Of a DNA stretch of 64,000 bases, positions 53,977 to 62,838 are shown one piece after another. Numbering within the stretch: position 1 is the first letter of the stretch; each line of letters begins with the position of its first letter. Source of the DNA: Lysobacter sp. GX 14042. Lineage in GTDB: Bacteria; Pseudomonadota; Gammaproteobacteria; Xanthomonadales; Xanthomonadaceae. The notes beneath the pieces are model-generated. The model ran no database searches. It worked only from the letters and a program-made list of their open reading frames with translations, and was not told where the DNA came from. The stretch lies in the NCBI RefSeq assembly GCF_021390425.1, contig NZ_JAJUWY010000003.1, forward strand, positions 62,001-126,000, read 5' to 3'. Both the position numbers and the translations under genes were made by a program.

Positions 53977-54255
53977 ATGGACGCACGCGTGCAACGTGAG
54001 GGCGACGCCCTGGTCTTCACCGGCCCGCTGGACCGCGAGGCGGTCCCGGGGCTGTGGCGCGCCATCGGCGGTGCACCGGAAGTGATCCGCGTGGCCCGGT
54101 TGCAGCAGGTGGAGTCGGTGGACAGTGCCGGCATCGCCCTGCTGGCCGAACTGGCCTCGCGCCACCCGGAGGGCCTGGTGGTGGAAGGATCACCGCCGGG
54201 CCTGTCCGAGCTGCGCGCCGCCTACCGCCTCGGTGACCGCCTGCGCTTCGGTTGA
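53977..54255 (+). CDS. mlaB: MlaB STAS-domain protein
   Basis: Cytoplasmic STAS subunit that supports MlaF. The 92 aa protein fits the usual size; VARLQQVESVDSAGIALLAELASRH carries the STAS Ser-Ala-Gly turn. The start at 53977 (MDARVQREGD) is 15 bp after the mlaC stop. It is followed by mlaA within 3 bp. Confidence 0.88.
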   Translation: MDARVQREGDALVFTGPLDREAVPGLWRAIGGAPEVIRVARLQQVESVDSAGIALLAELASRHPEGLVVEGSPPGLSELRAAYRLGDRLRFG

Positions 54256-54258
54256 ACG

Positions 54259-55230
54259 ATGGACATGAACGCCACCCGCGGCGCTGTGGTGCCGGCCCTG
54301 CTTGCCTCCATCCTGCTCGCCGGCTGCGCGAGCGGCGGCAACGTCCGCCCGGCGCCCGCCGCTGCACCTGACGCGGTCGCGCCGATGCCGGTGCCCGCCA
54401 CGGCGACCGATCCGGCACCCCCCGCCGCCGATTCCGGCGACAGCCCCGGCGCCCCCGTCGCCGACAGCGAACCCACCGCGGCGGAGCTGGACTTCGAGGC
54501 GATCTACGGGACCCCGGCCGACGCCGGCGGCCCCGTCGGCAGCACCCCTCAGGACCCCTGGGAGCGCTACAACCGCCGGGTCCACGGCTTCAACAACGTC
54601 CTCGACCAGACGCTTGCCCGGCCGCTGGCGCGGGCCTACGTGGCGGTGGTGCCGGACCCGCTGCGCACCGGCGTGCGCAACTTCTTCAACAACCTGCGCC
54701 AGCCGGTCTCCGCGCTCAACGCGCTGCTGCAGGGCAAGCCGAAGGAAGCCGGGAAGTCGGTGGGCCGCTTCGTGCTCAACACCACCCTGGGCGTGGGCGG
54801 GCTGTTCGACCCGGCCAGCGACGCCGGGCTGCCCTACAGCAGCGAGGACTTCGGCCAGACCCTGGGCGTCTGGGGCTGGAAGAACTCGCGCTATGTCGAG
54901 CTGCCATTCTTCGGGCCGCGCACGGTGCGCGACGCCGTCGGCCTGGCCGGCGACGCGCCGCTGTCGCCGGTGCGCCAGATCAACGACGACACCGTCCGCA
55001 TCGGCGTCCAGGGCCTGCAGCTGCTCTCGCTGCGCGAGCAGCTGATGGCGATCGACAGCCTGCGCGAGGGCGCGGCCGACGACTACGCGCTGATCCGCGA
55101 TGCCTGGATGCAGCGCCGGCAGTACCAGATCTTCGGCGACCGCGGCGATGACAGCGACCTGCCGGACTACCTGCTCGAGGAAGAGCCGCCGACCATCCCG
55201 GCCGACTCGATCCCGCCGGACTACTTCTGA
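54259..55230 (+). CDS. mlaA: MlaA (VacJ) outer-membrane lipoprotein
   Basis: Removes misplaced phospholipid from the outer leaflet. The 323 aa protein has a lipobox (SILLAGCAS, Cys23), then an Ala/Pro-rich linker, then the VacJ domain: DPWERYNRRVHGFNNVLDQTLARPLARAYVAVVPDPLRTGVRNFFNNLRQP..., NTTLGVGGLFDPASDAGLPYSSEDFGQTLGVWG...YVELPFFGPRTVRDAVG. The linker is longer than in E. coli. It is the last gene of the mla run, although mlaA is separate in enteric bacteria. Confidence 0.93.
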   Translation: MDMNATRGAVVPALLASILLAGCASGGNVRPAPAAAPDAVAPMPVPATATDPAPPAADSGDSPGAPVADSEPTAAELDFEAIYGTPADAGGPVGSTPQDPWERYNRRVHGFNNVLDQTLARPLARAYVAVVPDPLRTGVRNFFNNLRQPVSALNALLQGKPKEAGKSVGRFVLNTTLGVGGLFDPASDAGLPYSSEDFGQTLGVWGWKNSRYVELPFFGPRTVRDAVGLAGDAPLSPVRQINDDTVRIGVQGLQLLSLREQLMAIDSLREGAADDYALIRDAWMQRRQYQIFGDRGDDSDLPDYLLEEEPPTIPADSIPPDYF

Positions 55231-55239
55231 GCGGCGGGT

Positions 55240-56745
55240 TCAGTCCTCCCGGTCGCTGCCTTCGAGGGCGGCGCCGAGCAGCTTGCGCACCGGTGCCGGC
55301 GCCGCCTCCAGTTCCCCGTCGTTGCCGCCCGGCTTGAGCTCCGCGGTCAGGGCCTTGCGCCCGCGCGCGCCCAGCTCGGCCAGGCGCCGGGCCCGGGGAA
55401 TGACCGCCTGGTTGGATTCGCTGAGCCGGTGCCGGGCCTTCTTGAACGATTCGCTGGCATCGTCCAGGCGCTTGCCCACCAGGTCGAACTCGGCGACGAA
55501 GCCCATCAGCGCATCGAGCACCTTGCCGCCGGTATCGCTGATCGCCACCGCCTCGCGCTGGATCTTGTCCCGCGTCCACAGCCGCTCCACTACCCGCAAC
55601 AGGGCCATCAGGGTGTTGGGCGAGGCGAACACGATGCGCCGTTCGAAGGCATCGGTCTGCAGGTCGGGATCGCTCCCGAGCGCGGCCGACAGCGCCCCTT
55701 CGATCGGCACGAAGGCGATGGTGATCTCCAGCGCCGAGTCACCGATGGCCTTGGGGTAGTTCTTCGCCGCCAGGTCGCGCATGTGCTGGCGCAGGCCGGC
55801 GGCATGGCGGCGCAGGCCGTCGTTCTGCACTTCCGGGGTCCCGGCGTTCATCGCCTCCTGCCAGGCCACCAGGTTGACCTTGCTGTCGACCACCACGCAG
55901 CGCTCGTCGGGCAGCCGCACCACGATGTCGGGCTGCAGCCGCGCGCCGTCCTCGCCGGTGGTCCCCTTCTGGCGGTCGTAATGGACGCCATCTTCCAGCC
56001 CGGAGCCGCGCAGCACGCTCTCGAGCATCAGCTCGCCCCAGTCGCCACGCACCTTGGAGCTGCCCTTCAGCGCGCGCGTCAGCGCCTCGGCCTGGGTGGC
56101 CATCTCCTGGTTGAGGCCCTTGAGCTCGGTGACCGCGCCCAGCAACGAGGCGCGCTCCTTGGCCTCGTCGCCGTAGAGCGTGTCGACCCGTTCGCGGAAA
56201 TCCTTGATCCGCTCGCCAAAGGGCCTGAGCAGTGCCTCGATGTCGTTGCGCGACTGCCCGGTGGCATGGCGGATGTTCTTTTCGAACTGCTGGCCCTTCT
56301 CCTCGAAGACCTTGCCGGCCAGTTCGCTGAACGCACCGGAGAGCTTGACCTGCGCTTCGTCGAGGAAGGCGCGCATCTGGGTGTTGGCGCGCCCGGCGTG
56401 CTCGAGGTTGGCACGCGCGCCGGCCAGTTCGGAATCCAGCTCGGCAAGCCGCGCCTGCGACTGCTCCAGGCGCGCCTCGAGGCTGGCGGCGCGGGCGCGC
56501 GACTCCTCCAGCGCGGCCTGCAGCCCGCCGAGCCGACCGTGCACGGTGCCGGCTTCCTGCGCCTGTGCACGCAGAGCCTCGCGTGCCGCATCCAGTTCAC
56601 TGGCCAGCCGCCCGCACTCGCCGTGCAGGCGCTCCACCTCGACGGCCGCGCCGCCGCGTGCCTGCCTGCGCACGGCCAGTCCGAGGAACACCAGCGCCGC
56701 GGCCACCGCCGCCAGCACCCCCACCACGAGCATCTGCGAATCCAT
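55240..56745 (-). CDS. rmuC: DNA recombination protein RmuC
   Basis: A 501 aa protein with an N-terminal membrane helix (LVVGVLAAVAAALVFLGLAV), a long coiled coil (about 30-200, rich in Glu, Arg, Ala) and the RmuC nuclease-like core: KVRGDWGELMLESVLRGSGLEDGVHYDRQKG, LQPDIVVRLPDERCVVVDSKVNLVAWQEAMNA and FVPIEGALSAALGSDPDLQTDAFERRIVFASPNTLMALLRVVERLW. It limits inversions at short repeats. The start is MDSQMLVVGV; upstream in-frame codons overlap the neighbouring gene. Confidence 0.92.
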   Translation of the reverse strand: MDSQMLVVGVLAAVAAALVFLGLAVRRQARGGAAVEVERLHGECGRLASELDAAREALRAQAQEAGTVHGRLGGLQAALEESRARAASLEARLEQSQARLAELDSELAGARANLEHAGRANTQMRAFLDEAQVKLSGAFSELAGKVFEEKGQQFEKNIRHATGQSRNDIEALLRPFGERIKDFRERVDTLYGDEAKERASLLGAVTELKGLNQEMATQAEALTRALKGSSKVRGDWGELMLESVLRGSGLEDGVHYDRQKGTTGEDGARLQPDIVVRLPDERCVVVDSKVNLVAWQEAMNAGTPEVQNDGLRRHAAGLRQHMRDLAAKNYPKAIGDSALEITIAFVPIEGALSAALGSDPDLQTDAFERRIVFASPNTLMALLRVVERLWTRDKIQREAVAISDTGGKVLDALMGFVAEFDLVGKRLDDASESFKKARHRLSESNQAVIPRARRLAELGARGRKALTAELKPGGNDGELEAAPAPVRKLLGAALEGSDRED

Positions 56746-56833
56746 GTCGCCAGTGTACCGGCGGCGTTCGCAGCCGCTGCGACGCATCCGGCTTCGCGGC
56801 GCGGCCACGCCGCCTGCCGGAGGCTCGCCGGAC

Positions 56834-57094
56834 ATGATCCGGGCCTTCCCGCCATTGCAGCCCTACGCCAACCGCAGCGGCGATTCCGGGGTGACCCGCT
56901 ACGCCGTGGTCGGCGAAGCCATCGTGGTCGGGTTCGAGGGAGGCGACTGCTACCTGTACGACGGCGTGCGCCCCGGGCCGGACGAGGTGCGGCACATGCG
57001 GGAACTGGCCGTGGCGGGCAGCGGACTGAGCAGTTACATCAGCCGCCACGTGCGCGGGCGCTATCGCGCCCGCCTGGCGGGTCGCCTGGATTGA
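56834..57094 (+). CDS. KTSC-domain-like small protein
   Basis: An 86 aa protein. NRSGDSGVTRYAVVGEAIVVGFEGGDCYLYDGVRPGPDEVRHMRELAVAGSGLSSYISRHVRGRY fits the KTSC-type pattern of short beta strands with a conserved Gly-x-Tyr-x-Tyr, followed by a helical end with SGLSSYISRHVR. The function is unknown. It is divergent from rmuC, 88 bp apart, and its stop faces rlmI. Confidence 0.7.
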   Translation: MIRAFPPLQPYANRSGDSGVTRYAVVGEAIVVGFEGGDCYLYDGVRPGPDEVRHMRELAVAGSGLSSYISRHVRGRYRARLAGRLD

Positions 57095-57101
57095 GCATCG
57101 C

Positions 57102-58283
57102 TCAGTCGAGGACGCGGCAGAACACCGCCTTGAGGTAGCGCGATTCCTGCGCCTGGGCCAGGAACGGATGGTCCGGTCCAGCGCCCGACACCCGCAGCAC
57201 CTGCACCGTGCGGTTGGAGTAGAACGCCGCGCGGCGCAGCATGTCGAGGAACTGCTCCTCGCTGACCAGTCCGGTACAGGAGAAGGTCGCCAGCAGCCCG
57301 CCGGGCTTCACCACCGACAGCGCCAAGCGGTTCATGTCCAGGTACTTTTTCAGCGCCGGGATCACCTGCTCGCGGTCGCGGGTCATCTTGGCCGGGTCGA
57401 GCACCACCACGTCGAACAGCTCGCCTGCGTTGGCGGCATCGCGCAGCCACGGGAAGATGTCGGCCTGGACGAAGCGCGGACGCACGTTGTTGAGCCGGGC
57501 ATTGCCCTTGGCGATCTCGATCACGTCGGCATCGATGTCCACGCCGGTGACCTCGGCCGCCCCGCGCACCGCCGAGTACACCGCGAAACCGCCGGTATTG
57601 CAGCACAGGTCCAGCACCCGCCTGCCGGCGACGTGGCGGCTGAGCCACTCGCGGTTCTCGCGCTGGTCGGCGAAGAAGCCGGTCTTGTGCGCCCCGGCCG
57701 GGTCGGCGCGGAACTTCACCCCGTGCTCGGTGATCACCGCCGGCGGCGTCGGACCCTGGCTGCTGGTGAAGCCATGGAAATCGAAGCTCTCCTGCTTCTG
57801 CACGTGCTCGTCGGCGAAGGCGTGGAAGCGGCAGCCGGGGAACTGCGCGGCCAATGCCTCCATGATCCACTCGCGGTAGCGGAACGCGCCGGCGCTGAAG
57901 AACTCCAGCACCAGCAGGTCGTCGTAGCGGTCGACCACCAGGCCGCTGATGCCGTCGCCCTCGCTGTGGAACACCCGCCAGGCGTTCGAGACCTGATCGA
58001 GCTGCAAGACCTCGCGGCGCAGCCCGACGGCGCGGGCGATGGTGCGGGCGAACCAACGTGCATCGACCGCGACCTCCGGGTCGGTCTCCAGGATCCGCAG
58101 CGAGATCCGCGAGTGGCCGTTGTAGAAACCGCGGCCGATCCAGTCGCCGTCGACCCCGACCACATCGACGATGCTGCCCGGTTTCGGGCGCTGGGCCGGT
58201 TTTTCGACCAGGCGCTGGAAGATCCACGGATGCGAGGATTTCCACGCGTTCTTGAGGCGTACCACGGGATTGGCGTTGTCCAT
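57102..58283 (-). CDS. rlmI: 23S rRNA m5C methyltransferase RlmI-like
   Basis: A 393 aa enzyme with an N-terminal PUA domain (VVRLKNAWKSSHPWIFQRLVEKP...GSIVDVVGVDGDWIGRGFYNGHSRISLRIL) and a C-terminal methyltransferase with GFFADQRENREWL, VLDLCCNTGGFAVYSAVRGAAEVTGVDID (SAM loop), FDVVVLDPAKM and SCTGLVSEEQFLDML. The last motif holds the catalytic Cys. E. coli RlmI methylates C1962 of 23S rRNA. The start at MDNANPVVRL is chosen over an upstream ATG. Confidence 0.9.
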   Translation of the reverse strand: MDNANPVVRLKNAWKSSHPWIFQRLVEKPAQRPKPGSIVDVVGVDGDWIGRGFYNGHSRISLRILETDPEVAVDARWFARTIARAVGLRREVLQLDQVSNAWRVFHSEGDGISGLVVDRYDDLLVLEFFSAGAFRYREWIMEALAAQFPGCRFHAFADEHVQKQESFDFHGFTSSQGPTPPAVITEHGVKFRADPAGAHKTGFFADQRENREWLSRHVAGRRVLDLCCNTGGFAVYSAVRGAAEVTGVDIDADVIEIAKGNARLNNVRPRFVQADIFPWLRDAANAGELFDVVVLDPAKMTRDREQVIPALKKYLDMNRLALSVVKPGGLLATFSCTGLVSEEQFLDMLRRAAFYSNRTVQVLRVSGAGPDHPFLAQAQESRYLKAVFCRVLD

Positions 58284-58334
58284 GCGCGCATTATCGCCCC
58301 TTGCATCACTGCACGGCGTCGCCATTCAAGCTGG

Positions 58335-59099
58335 ATGCACATCCCCGACAGCGCCGCTTCCGACGACCCGCGGGCCCAGCGCCACGCCGACCGCCGGCGC
58401 TGGCTGCGCGCCTTCAACCTGAGCCTGGCATCGGTGCTGGGGCTGCTGGTGGTGTTCTGGCTGCAGGCGCACCTGGACCTGCGCGGCTGGGCGGTGCAGC
58501 CGGGGTCGGCGGCGGGCCTGAAGGGGCTGCTGGGCGCGCCGCTGCTGCACGGTTCCTTCGAGCACCTGGCGGCGAATGCGATCGCGCTGTTGTTGCTGGG
58601 TACGCTGGCGGCCGGTCTCTACCCGCGCGCCTGCGCCCGCACCGTGCCCCTGGCCTGGCTCGGGTCGGGAGTGGGTGCCTGGCTGCTGGGCGAGCCCGGC
58701 TCGTACCACCTGGGCGCGAGCGGGGTGACCCACGGCCTGATGTTCCTGGTGTTCTTCCTCGGCCTGTTGCGCCGGGACCGGGCCGCGGTGGCGGCGGCGA
58801 TGATCGCCTTCTTCCTGTTCGGCGGGATGCTGATGACGGTGCTCCCGCGCGAGGCCGGGGTGTCCTGGCAGGCGCATCTGGGCGGCGCTGCCGGCGGACT
58901 GGCCGGGGCGCTGCTGTGGCGCCGGCTGGACCCGGCCGCAGCACGACGGCGCTACAGCTGGGAGATCGAGGAAGAGGATGCCGCCGTCGCCGGGGCTGAG
59001 GCCCTGGAACCCCCGTCGCCCGACGAGGTACCGGTCATCTGGGACCGCCCGCCGGAGGAACGCGGGGTGGTGCTGCCGTTCCGCAGGCGTGACCCATAG
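58335..59099 (+). CDS. Rhomboid-family intramembrane serine protease
   Basis: A 254 aa protein with about six hydrophobic segments. LLHGSFEHLAANAIALLLLG holds the conserved His/Asn. YHLGASGVTHGLMFLVFF holds the catalytic Ser in GASG, and SWQAHLGGAAGGLAGALLW holds the catalytic His. The C-terminal tail (about 50 residues) is soluble and acidic. Substrates are unknown. It is divergent from rlmI. Confidence 0.88.
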   Translation: MHIPDSAASDDPRAQRHADRRRWLRAFNLSLASVLGLLVVFWLQAHLDLRGWAVQPGSAAGLKGLLGAPLLHGSFEHLAANAIALLLLGTLAAGLYPRACARTVPLAWLGSGVGAWLLGEPGSYHLGASGVTHGLMFLVFFLGLLRRDRAAVAAAMIAFFLFGGMLMTVLPREAGVSWQAHLGGAAGGLAGALLWRRLDPAAARRRYSWEIEEEDAAVAGAEALEPPSPDEVPVIWDRPPEERGVVLPFRRRDP

Positions 59100-59165
59100 T
59101 CGGCCACGGCGGCCGCCCGATCACCCTAGACTCGTTTGCCCGTGACCGCCCAAAAGGAAACCGAC

Positions 59166-59999
59166 ATGGAACGCCCGTACTTCAGCGCCGGCAGCACGCA
59201 CGGTCGCGACGACGAGATCGACTACCGCATCGTCGGCACCGACATGCAGTTCGTCGAGGTCGAGCTGGACCCCGGCGAGAGCGCGATCGCCGAAGCCGGG
59301 GCGCTGATGTACAAGGATGCGTCGGTGCGCATGGACACCGCCTTCGGCGACGGCCGCTCCGGCGGCAGTTTCGTGGACAAGCTGTTCACCGCCGGCAAGC
59401 GGGTGATCACCGGCGAAAGCCTGTTCACCACCGTGTTCACCCATACCGGGCAGGGCAAGGCGAAGGTCGCCTTCGCCGCGCCGTACCCGGGCACCGTGCT
59501 GGCGATGAAACTGTCCGACCACGGCGGCCGGCTGGTCTGCCAGAAGGATGCCTTCCTGGCCGGCGCCCGCGGGGTGCAGGTCGGCATCCACTTCCAGCGC
59601 AAGATCCTCACCGGCCTGTTCGGCGGCGAAGGCTTCATCATGCAGAAGCTCGAGGGCGACGGCTGGGTGTTCGTGCACGCCGGGGGCACCGTGGTCGAGC
59701 ACGACCTGGCCCCGGGCGAACGGCTGGACGTCGATACCGGCTGTGTCATGGCCTTCCACCACGGCGTGGACATGGACGTGAAGCCGGTCGGCGGCATCCG
59801 CAGCATGATGTTCGGCGGCGAGGGCGTGTTCCTGGCCACGCTGACCGGGCCGGGCAAGGTCTGGCTGCAGTCGCTGCCGTTCTCGCGCATGGCCGGGCGG
59901 ATGCTGGCGGCGGCGCCGGGCGGCGGGGGCCAGGACCGCGGCGAGGGCTCGGTGCTGGGTGGGTTGGGACGGTTGCTGGATGGGGACAACCGGTTTTGA
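59166..59999 (+). CDS. AIM24/TIGR00266-family protein
   Basis: A 277 aa protein with the family pattern DYRIVGTDMQFVEVELDPGESAIAEAGALMYKDASVRMDT, FVDKLFTAGKRVITGESLFTTVFTH, GGRLVCQKDAFLAGARGVQVGIHF and LTGPGKVWLQSLPFSRMAGRM. The beta-roll family is broad and has no known bacterial function. AAAAGG precedes the ATG. The C-terminus is Gly-rich. Confidence 0.85.
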   Translation: MERPYFSAGSTHGRDDEIDYRIVGTDMQFVEVELDPGESAIAEAGALMYKDASVRMDTAFGDGRSGGSFVDKLFTAGKRVITGESLFTTVFTHTGQGKAKVAFAAPYPGTVLAMKLSDHGGRLVCQKDAFLAGARGVQVGIHFQRKILTGLFGGEGFIMQKLEGDGWVFVHAGGTVVEHDLAPGERLDVDTGCVMAFHHGVDMDVKPVGGIRSMMFGGEGVFLATLTGPGKVWLQSLPFSRMAGRMLAAAPGGGGQDRGEGSVLGGLGRLLDGDNRF

Positions 60000-60116
60000 G
60001 GCATGCGGTGCGATACGCCGCCCGGGGGCGGCTGTCGCACTCACCGCTCGGGATGGGGGCGGCGTTCAAGCGGCCGGAGGTACGCTCGGCGGTCCGATGA
60101 GCGTGGGCCGGGTTCG

Positions 60117-61154
60117 ATGATCAAGTTGCGTTGCGTGCGGCCGGCGCTGCTGGCCGGGCTCACCCTGCTGCTGGCGGCGTGCCTGGGCACGCCCGAGCGG
60201 TCGGCCCCGCCGCCGGTCGCCACGCCGGTCCAGGTGCCGGAGCCGGTGCGCATCGGCCTGGCGCTGGGTGGCGGCGCGGCCAAGGGTTTCGCCCACATCG
60301 GCGTGATCAAGATGCTGGAGGCCAACGGGCTGAAGCCCGACGTGGTCGCCGGCACCAGTGCCGGCAGCGTGGTGGGCGCGCTGTACGCCAGCGGCATGGA
60401 CCCGTTCGAACTGCAGCAGCAGGCGTTCGGCCTGGACGAGGACAGGATCCGCGACGTGCGGCTGTTCTCCGGTGGCGTGCTGCAGGGCCGCAAGCTGCAG
60501 GACTACGTCAACGAGCTGGTCGAAAACCGTCCGCTCGACCGGATGCGGATCCCGTTCGCCGCGGTGGCCACCCGGCTGGAGACCGGCGAGCGCGCGGTGT
60601 TCGTGCGCGGCAATACCGGCCAGGCGGTGCGTGCCTCCAGCAGCATCCCGGGCGTGTTCGAACCGGTGGCCATCGCCGGCAAGCACTACGTGGACGGCGG
60701 CGTGACCAGCCCGGTGCCGGTGGACGCCGCCCGCGGGCTGGGCGCCGACGTGGTGGTCGCGGTCGACATCTCCAACCGCGCCAGCGGCAGCACCCCGACC
60801 CACCTGCTGGGGATCGTCAACCAGTCGATCGCGATCATGGGCAGCAAGCTGGGCGAGCAGGAACTGGCGCGCGCCGACGTGGTGATCCGCCCTGCCGTGT
60901 CGGACATCGGTCCGGCCGACTTCACCCGCCGCAACACCGCGATCATGGAAGGCGAACGCGCGGCCCTGGCGGCGCTGCCGCAGCTGCGGGCACGGATCGC
61001 CGCGATCCAGCGCGAGCGGGCCGAGGCGGCCGCCGCCGAGGCCCGCGAGGCCGCGCGCATCGAGGCGCTCGCGCACTGTGAACGCGAGCGCCCGCGCCTG
61101 CACGATTGGCTGCGGCTGGCCGACTGCGCCGGACAGGCCGCGCCTGCCCGTTAG
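60117..61154 (+). CDS. Patatin-like phospholipase lipoprotein (RssA-type)
   Basis: A 345 aa protein with a lipobox signal (LLAGLTLLLAAC, Cys20). The patatin core has the oxyanion loop GLALGGGAAKGFAHIGVIKMLE, the nucleophile motif VVAGTSAGSVVGAL and the catalytic Asp in YVDGGVTSPVP. The family hydrolyses lipid acyl esters. The long C-terminal helix is Ala/Glu/Arg-rich (AAIQRERAEAAAAEAREAARIEALAH). The start is MIKLRCVRPALLAG. Its stop overlaps the opposing GGDEF gene by 4 bp. Confidence 0.9.
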   Translation: MIKLRCVRPALLAGLTLLLAACLGTPERSAPPPVATPVQVPEPVRIGLALGGGAAKGFAHIGVIKMLEANGLKPDVVAGTSAGSVVGALYASGMDPFELQQQAFGLDEDRIRDVRLFSGGVLQGRKLQDYVNELVENRPLDRMRIPFAAVATRLETGERAVFVRGNTGQAVRASSSIPGVFEPVAIAGKHYVDGGVTSPVPVDAARGLGADVVVAVDISNRASGSTPTHLLGIVNQSIAIMGSKLGEQELARADVVIRPAVSDIGPADFTRRNTAIMEGERAALAALPQLRARIAAIQRERAEAAAAEAREAARIEALAHCERERPRLHDWLRLADCAGQAAPAR

Positions 61155-62158
61155 CCCCGGGAGCGGCCCCCGGGCGCCGGGTCCACCCCGGCATCCACCA
61201 CCGCCCGGTCCCGGCCCTCGCGCTTGGCCCGGTACATCGCCCGGTCGGCGCGGGCGTACCAGCTGGCGACGCTGTCATCGGGCCGCACCGGGGTGGCGCC
61301 AATGGAGACCGTCACCGGCTCGCCACCACAGCGCACCTGGTCACGGACGGCACGCCGCAGGCCGCGGGCGATCCGGGCCAGGGTTGCCGCGTCCGCGCCC
61401 GGCATCAGCAGCACGAACTCCTCTCCGCCGGTGCGGTACAGGCGATCACTGGCCCGGGTGGCGCGCCGCACCAGTTCGGCGAACTGCACCAGTACCCCGT
61501 CGCCGGCCTCGTGGCCGTGGCGGTCGTTGACCTGCTTGAAGTCGTCCAGGTCGAGTACCGCCAGGCCCGCCGGCGCCCCGTCGCGCCCCGCGGCCGCGAT
61601 CACCGCCTGCAGCTCGCCGTCCATGCCGCGCCGGTTCAGTGCCCCGGTGAGCGGATCGCGGCCCGCCAGGCGTTCCAGGTGGAGGCGCTGCTGCTCGGAG
61701 TGGTTGCTGAACAGCCAGGCGAACACGGACAGCACGATCGCCGAGGCGGCAAACGAGCCCCGCGCGGGCCAGTCGCCCAGCGAATCGCCGCTCACCATCG
61801 CCAGCACCGCTCCGGCAGAGATGGCGATCGCCGTCATGCGCCCGGCAAGCAGGAAGTTCGCCACCAGTACCGGGTACAGCCACAGCGCGCCGGCCAGGCC
61901 GCCCACGGTCCCCACCGCGACACAGCCAGCCGAGGTGGCCAGGGAAGCGAGCAGGCCCGCGCGGTCCATGTTCCCGCTGCGCCAGGCATAGGCGACGATC
62001 GCGACGATCACCAGTTCGATCAGCACGTCCACCAGCCCGGCGACCAGTTGCCCGGAAGCAAACCGGTACACCGCGAAAGGGGTGATCGCCAGCACTGCCA
62101 GGCCGCCGAACAGGACCATCAGGGCGAAGCGGAAATCGGCGCTCAGCCTTGGTTTCAT
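61151..62158 (-). CDS. GGDEF diguanylate cyclase, membrane-bound
   Basis: A 335 aa protein. Residues about 10-150 form roughly five or six hydrophobic helices. The GGDEF domain follows (DPLTGALNRRGMDGEL, LDLDDFKQVNDRHGHEAGDGVL, RTGGEEFVLLMPG) with the active site GGEEF intact. It makes cyclic di-GMP; no EAL domain is attached. It is tail-to-tail with the patatin gene. Confidence 0.92.
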   Translation of the reverse strand: MKPRLSADFRFALMVLFGGLAVLAITPFAVYRFASGQLVAGLVDVLIELVIVAIVAYAWRSGNMDRAGLLASLATSAGCVAVGTVGGLAGALWLYPVLVANFLLAGRMTAIAISAGAVLAMVSGDSLGDWPARGSFAASAIVLSVFAWLFSNHSEQQRLHLERLAGRDPLTGALNRRGMDGELQAVIAAAGRDGAPAGLAVLDLDDFKQVNDRHGHEAGDGVLVQFAELVRRATRASDRLYRTGGEEFVLLMPGADAATLARIARGLRRAVRDQVRCGGEPVTVSIGATPVRPDDSVASWYARADRAMYRAKREGRDRAVVDAGVDPAPGGRSRG

Positions 62159-62257
62159 GATTGCCAGCTTCCCCGCCCCCGGTGCCCGGGCCGCACCTTC
62201 CCGATACCGTATCGGCCACGCTTGGCAAACCTTGAGGGCGGGTTGCGACCCGGTGGC

Positions 62258-62734
62258 TCAGCCGCCGTCGAGCGGCAGGCCGCGGTCGGCCTTCACGGTT
62301 CGCAGCACGAAGCTCGAGTTCACGTCGTCGACCCCGGCCTGGGCCAGCAACCGGTCCAGCAGGAAGCGCGAGAAGTGCTCCAGGTCGCGCACCGCGACGT
62401 GCAGCAGGTAGTCCATGTCGCCGGTGAGCGCGTGGCAGGCGATCACCTCGTCCCACTGGTTGACGAAGTCGCCGAACGACGCGATCGCGGCGCTGTCGTG
62501 GTGGTCGAGCTGGACCCGGACGAAGGCGTGCAGGCCCAGGCCCAGGCGCTCGGGGTCGAGCAGTGCGCGGTAGCCGGAGATCACGCCCTCGCGCTCGAGC
62601 CGCTGCACCCGGCGCAGGCAGGCGGACGGCGACAGGTTTACCCGCTCGGCCAGTTCGGCGTTGGTCTGCCGTCCCGCACGCTGCAGTTCGGCGAGCAGCA
62701 GAATGTCGGTCCGGTCCAGTGAATCCGCAGCCAT
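62258..62734 (-). CDS. Lrp/AsnC-family transcriptional regulator
   Basis: A 158 aa regulator. The N-terminal HTH is LDRTDILLLAELQRAGRQTNAELAERVNLSPSACLRRVQRLEREGVISGYRALLDPERLGLG. The C-terminal RAM ligand domain has ALTGDMDYLLHVAVRDLEHFSRFLLDRLLAQAGVDDVNSSFVLRTVKADRGLPL. It is divergent from phhA across a 174-bp gap with palindromes, so it probably responds to phenylalanine or another aromatic amino acid and controls phhA. The ligand is inferred. Confidence 0.92.
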   Translation of the reverse strand: MAADSLDRTDILLLAELQRAGRQTNAELAERVNLSPSACLRRVQRLEREGVISGYRALLDPERLGLGLHAFVRVQLDHHDSAAIASFGDFVNQWDEVIACHALTGDMDYLLHVAVRDLEHFSRFLLDRLLAQAGVDDVNSSFVLRTVKADRGLPLDGG

Positions 62735-62747
62735 ATCGCCTCCGCAG

Positions 62748-62766
62748 GGTGCGATGAAATCGCACC
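62748..62766. promoter_or_regulatory. Palindrome adjacent to the lrp start
   Basis: GGTGCGAT-GAA-ATCGCACC is a perfect 8-bp inverted repeat with a 3-bp spacer, starting 14 bp before the regulator's ATG. It differs from the CGCAA-N5-TTGCG sites and may serve autoregulation. Confidence 0.5.
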
Positions 62767-62798
62767 ACACCAACGCCATTCCGCAACCATACCCCCAA

Positions 62799-62813
62799 CG
62801 CAACATCCTTGCG
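62799..62813. promoter_or_regulatory. Operator candidate 1, CGCAA-N5-TTGCG
   Basis: Arms CGCAA and TTGCG flank CATCC. It is one of two identical-arm palindromes in the lrp-phhA gap. A lone CGCAA half-site starts 17 bp to the left (62782). Confidence 0.55.
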
Positions 62814-62838
62814 CCTACCCACGCGTTCCCTGCAATAA

